Below are positions 4,908 through 6,511 of a stretch of DNA of 6,511 nt, piece by piece. The notes beneath the pieces are model-generated. The model worked only from the letters and a program-made list of their open reading frames with translations, did not search any database and was not told the origin of the DNA. Made by a program: the position numbers and the translations under genes. Each line of letters begins with the position of its first letter. Within the stretch, counting starts at the first letter, position 1. Source of the DNA: Phycisphaerae bacterium (GTDB lineage: Bacteria; Planctomycetota; Phycisphaerae; UBA1845; Fen-1342); NCBI GenBank assembly GCA_022842805.1, contig JALHOX010000261.1, positions 1 to 6,511 on the forward strand, in the 5' to 3' direction.

Positions 4908-6209
4908 ATGTCGATGATGACCGAGTTGATCTCCGGCGGCCTTAACGCCGACTGGCGCGAACGCCTCGACCTCGTGGTCGAGGCGATGCGCACCGTCAGC
5001 AGTCAGACCGACCCGCAGTCGATGGTCCGCGAATACGGCAAGCGGCTCGACAAGCTCATGCCCGAGATTTCCCGTCTCGTCGCCATCAGCCGACGCGATC
5101 TCCCCAAACCGCTTTACCGCATCACACGCTCCGATCTCTGGGAAGAAGAGATCAATCCCTGGAAGCAAAAAGATCGCCTGCCGGTCTTCGATCGCGGGCT
5201 GCTCGGCGAGCTCATCTACGGCGATCAGCCCGTCATCATCGGCGACCTCAAAATCGCCCACGACGACCCCGCGAAGGAATTCTTCGCCGGCCAACGCTCC
5301 CTCCTTGCCGCACCGCTATACGACGGCGGCGCAGCCCTGAACATGGTCGTCATCATGCGCCCCGAGCCGAACGCCTTTAACCCCGCGTTCGTCCCCGATT
5401 GGGTGCTCATGAGCAATCTCTTCGGCCGCGCAACGCACAACCTCGTCCTCTCCGAAAAGCTGCGCCGGGCCTACGAAACCGTCGATGTCGAGTTGCGGGC
5501 CGTCCAGGACATGCAGCGCTCCCTGCTCCCACCGCTCCCGCGCATGCCGACGCTCGACCTCGCGGCACACTACGAAACCTCCACCCGCGCCGGCGGCGAC
5601 TATTACGACTTCTTCCCCCTGCCCGACGGCAACCTGGGAATTCTCATCGCCGACGTCAGCGGCCACGGAACGGCCGCGGCCGTCATGATGGCCATCACCC
5701 ACAGCATCGCCCACCACTACCCCGGCCCGCCGCAGCCGCCCGGCGAGGTCCTGGAGTTCGTCAATCGAAAGCTCACCGAACTCTACACCGGTTCGAACAA
5801 TGCCTTCGTGACCGCCTTCTACGGCGTCTACAACCCCAGCAACCGAACCCTCACCTACGCCTGCGCCGGCCACAATCCGCCGCGCGTGAAGCGCTGCCAC
5901 GATGGCAGCATCTTTGCCCTCGAAGCGGCCAACGGGCTGCCCTTGGGCATCGAGGCCGACGAAAAGTACCCCGTCGTCACGCAGCAACTCGTGCGCGGCG
6001 ACCAGGTGATCTTCTACACCGACGGCATCACCGAAGCCATGAATCACCAGGGCGATATGTACGGCACCGACCGACTGGATGAGGCCATCAGCAATTGCAT
6101 GGTCGACGCCGGCGCGCTGATTCAATCCATCCTCGCAAATCTGCAAGCCTTCACCCACGATGCACCCGCCAACGACGACCAGACCCTGCTCGTCGCCAAG
6201 GTGCGCTAG
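4908..6209 (+). CDS. GAF-domain SpoIIE/RsbU-family PP2C serine phosphatase
   Basis: This is a cytoplasmic metal-dependent serine/threonine phosphatase of the SpoIIE/RsbU type; relatives dephosphorylate anti-sigma-factor antagonists in partner-switching pathways. The protein is 433 aa. Residues about 20-185 resemble a GAF sensor domain, and about 180-205 (LSEKLRRAYETVDVELRAVQDMQRSLLPP) form the usual coiled-coil linker ending in the S-L-L-P-P motif. The catalytic domain spans about 215-433: AGGDYYDFF (228-236), IADVSGHG (247-254), AGHNPPR (320-326), GLPLG (343-347), FYTDGITEA (369-377) and NDDQTLLV (422-429). The expected metal-binding aspartates D231, D249, D372 and D424 are all present, so it should be active. 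There is no membrane segment. It diverges from the flagellar operon, and no anti-sigma factor or STAS antagonist lies in the window, so its target is unknown. Family call firm; pathway inferred. Confidence 0.94.
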   Translation: MSMMTELISGGLNADWRERLDLVVEAMRTVSSQTDPQSMVREYGKRLDKLMPEISRLVAISRRDLPKPLYRITRSDLWEEEINPWKQKDRLPVFDRGLLGELIYGDQPVIIGDLKIAHDDPAKEFFAGQRSLLAAPLYDGGAALNMVVIMRPEPNAFNPAFVPDWVLMSNLFGRATHNLVLSEKLRRAYETVDVELRAVQDMQRSLLPPLPRMPTLDLAAHYETSTRAGGDYYDFFPLPDGNLGILIADVSGHGTAAAVMMAITHSIAHHYPGPPQPPGEVLEFVNRKLTELYTGSNNAFVTAFYGVYNPSNRTLTYACAGHNPPRVKRCHDGSIFALEAANGLPLGIEADEKYPVVTQQLVRGDQVIFYTDGITEAMNHQGDMYGTDRLDEAISNCMVDAGALIQSILANLQAFTHDAPANDDQTLLVAKVR

Positions 6210-6358
6210 GCCGCGGCGCCCGAACGCGACCCGCGCGTGAAGCAGCGCCCGCCCGCCCGCCCGCCACATGCTCCGCCGCGCCGCTCCCTCCCGGCGGGCC
6301 GCTACCATGTCGCGCTTCGCGGATGGTCGCTCGCTCCCGCTAACCCTCGGAAGCCGCC
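6210..6358. other. Intergenic spacer between phosphatase and symporter genes
   Basis: This 149-bp, very GC-rich spacer holds a tetranucleotide repeat (listed separately) and short GC-rich palindromes such as CCCGGCGGG (6292-6300). There is no stem with a T-run, so I call no intrinsic terminator. Nothing resembling a strong promoter is visible. Confidence 0.5.
6247..6265 (-). repeat. (GCCC)4GCC microsatellite; G-quadruplex candidate on minus strand
   Basis: Four consecutive GCCC units plus GCC on the plus strand give four GGG runs (6262-6260, 6258-6256, 6254-6252, 6250-6248) on the minus strand, separated by single C bases. Four G3 tracts with one-base loops fit the standard intramolecular G-quadruplex pattern. 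The G-rich strand is the template for the plus-strand genes. Pure tetranucleotide repeats are also prone to copy-number change by slippage. Confidence 0.65.
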
Positions 6359-6511
6359 GTGCTCGCCAGTCTCAGCAGCAATTTCGCATTCATCGATTGG
6401 GCCGTAGTCGTCGGCTATCTCCTACTGACCAGCGTCGTCGGCGCCCTGATGGCCGGCAAGCAGCAGACGATTCGCGACTTCTTCCTCGGCGGACGCAAGC
6501 TCCCCTGGCAC
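6359..6511 (+). CDS. Sodium:solute symporter family protein, N-terminal 51 residues (cut by window edge)
   Basis: This is the start of a secondary transporter of the sodium:solute symporter (SSS) family in the inner membrane. The 51 visible codons start with GTG and read VLASLSSNFAFIDWAVVVGY, then a hydrophobic stretch LLLTSVVGALMAG, then KQQTIRDFFLGGRKLPWH. A first transmembrane helix (about 12-32) followed by the D-F-F-L-G-G-R-(K/R)-L-P-W signature is typical of the family. The frame is open to the last base. The GTG at 6359 is chosen because it places the helix correctly; a GGA lies 9 nt upstream but the ribosome binding site is weak. The substrate cannot be told from this fragment. It is co-directional with the phosphatase, 149 bp downstream of it, and may have its own promoter. 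Confidence 0.85.
   Translation, partial: MLASLSSNFAFIDWAVVVGYLLLTSVVGALMAGKQQTIRDFFLGGRKLPWH

Noticed and set aside
4657..4917. Plus-strand 86-codon frame spanning the divergent intergenic region
   Set aside because: Arg/Ser-rich, no ribosome binding site, overlaps the phosphatase start and the control region.
5316..6308. Minus-strand 330-codon frame opposite the phosphatase
   Set aside because: Antisense to a phosphatase with all catalytic motifs; Gly/Val/Ala-rich shadow protein without recognisable motifs.

Overview
The window is GC-rich, gene-dense bacterial chromosome. It is dominated by a minus-strand flagellar rod/ring operon, with two plus-strand genes diverging from it. FlgH (L-ring) and FlgI (P-ring) imply a cell with an outer membrane and a motile phase. 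The gene order flgF-flgG-flgA-flgH-flgI, a FlgG starting MAIRALHTAATGMQAM, a long FlgA with an Ala/Pro-rich front end, and a symporter of the FFLGGRKLPW type together suggest Planctomycetota. That is an inference from family resemblance; no marker gene proves it.

Minus strand, in transcription order (right to left): a small uncharacterised ORF of 100 aa (4658-4356); an FlgF-type rod protein (4359-3604), whose ATG overlaps the preceding stop as ATGA; a 279-bp gap with GTAG-headed hairpin repeats; distal rod protein FlgG (3324-2524); P-ring chaperone FlgA (about 2452-1271); L-ring protein FlgH (1266-316); a 135-bp gap with an imperfect inverted repeat; and the first 60 codons of P-ring protein FlgI (180-1, cut by the window edge). 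The junctions are either overlapping or nearly so (ORF100/flgF, flgG/flgA, flgA/flgH), or they are gaps filled with inverted repeats (flgF/flgG, flgH/flgI). The products fit one job: FlgF and FlgG build the rod, FlgA escorts FlgI in the periplasm, and FlgI and FlgH form the bushing through peptidoglycan and outer membrane.

Plus strand: a 249-bp divergent intergenic region (4659-4907) separates the operon from a GAF plus SpoIIE/RsbU-type PP2C phosphatase (4908-6209). A 149-bp spacer follows, carrying a (GCCC)4 microsatellite that could form a G-quadruplex on the minus strand. The first 51 codons of a sodium:solute symporter (6359 to the window end) come last. The phosphatase points to partner-switching regulation, and its position opposite the flagellar operon makes a regulatory link conceivable but unproven.

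Nothing here is a clearly new biological system. The best leads are the GTAG-headed REP-like hairpins inside the operon, the FlgH without a lipobox, the small coupled ORF at the operon head, and the phosphatase sharing a control region with flagellar genes.
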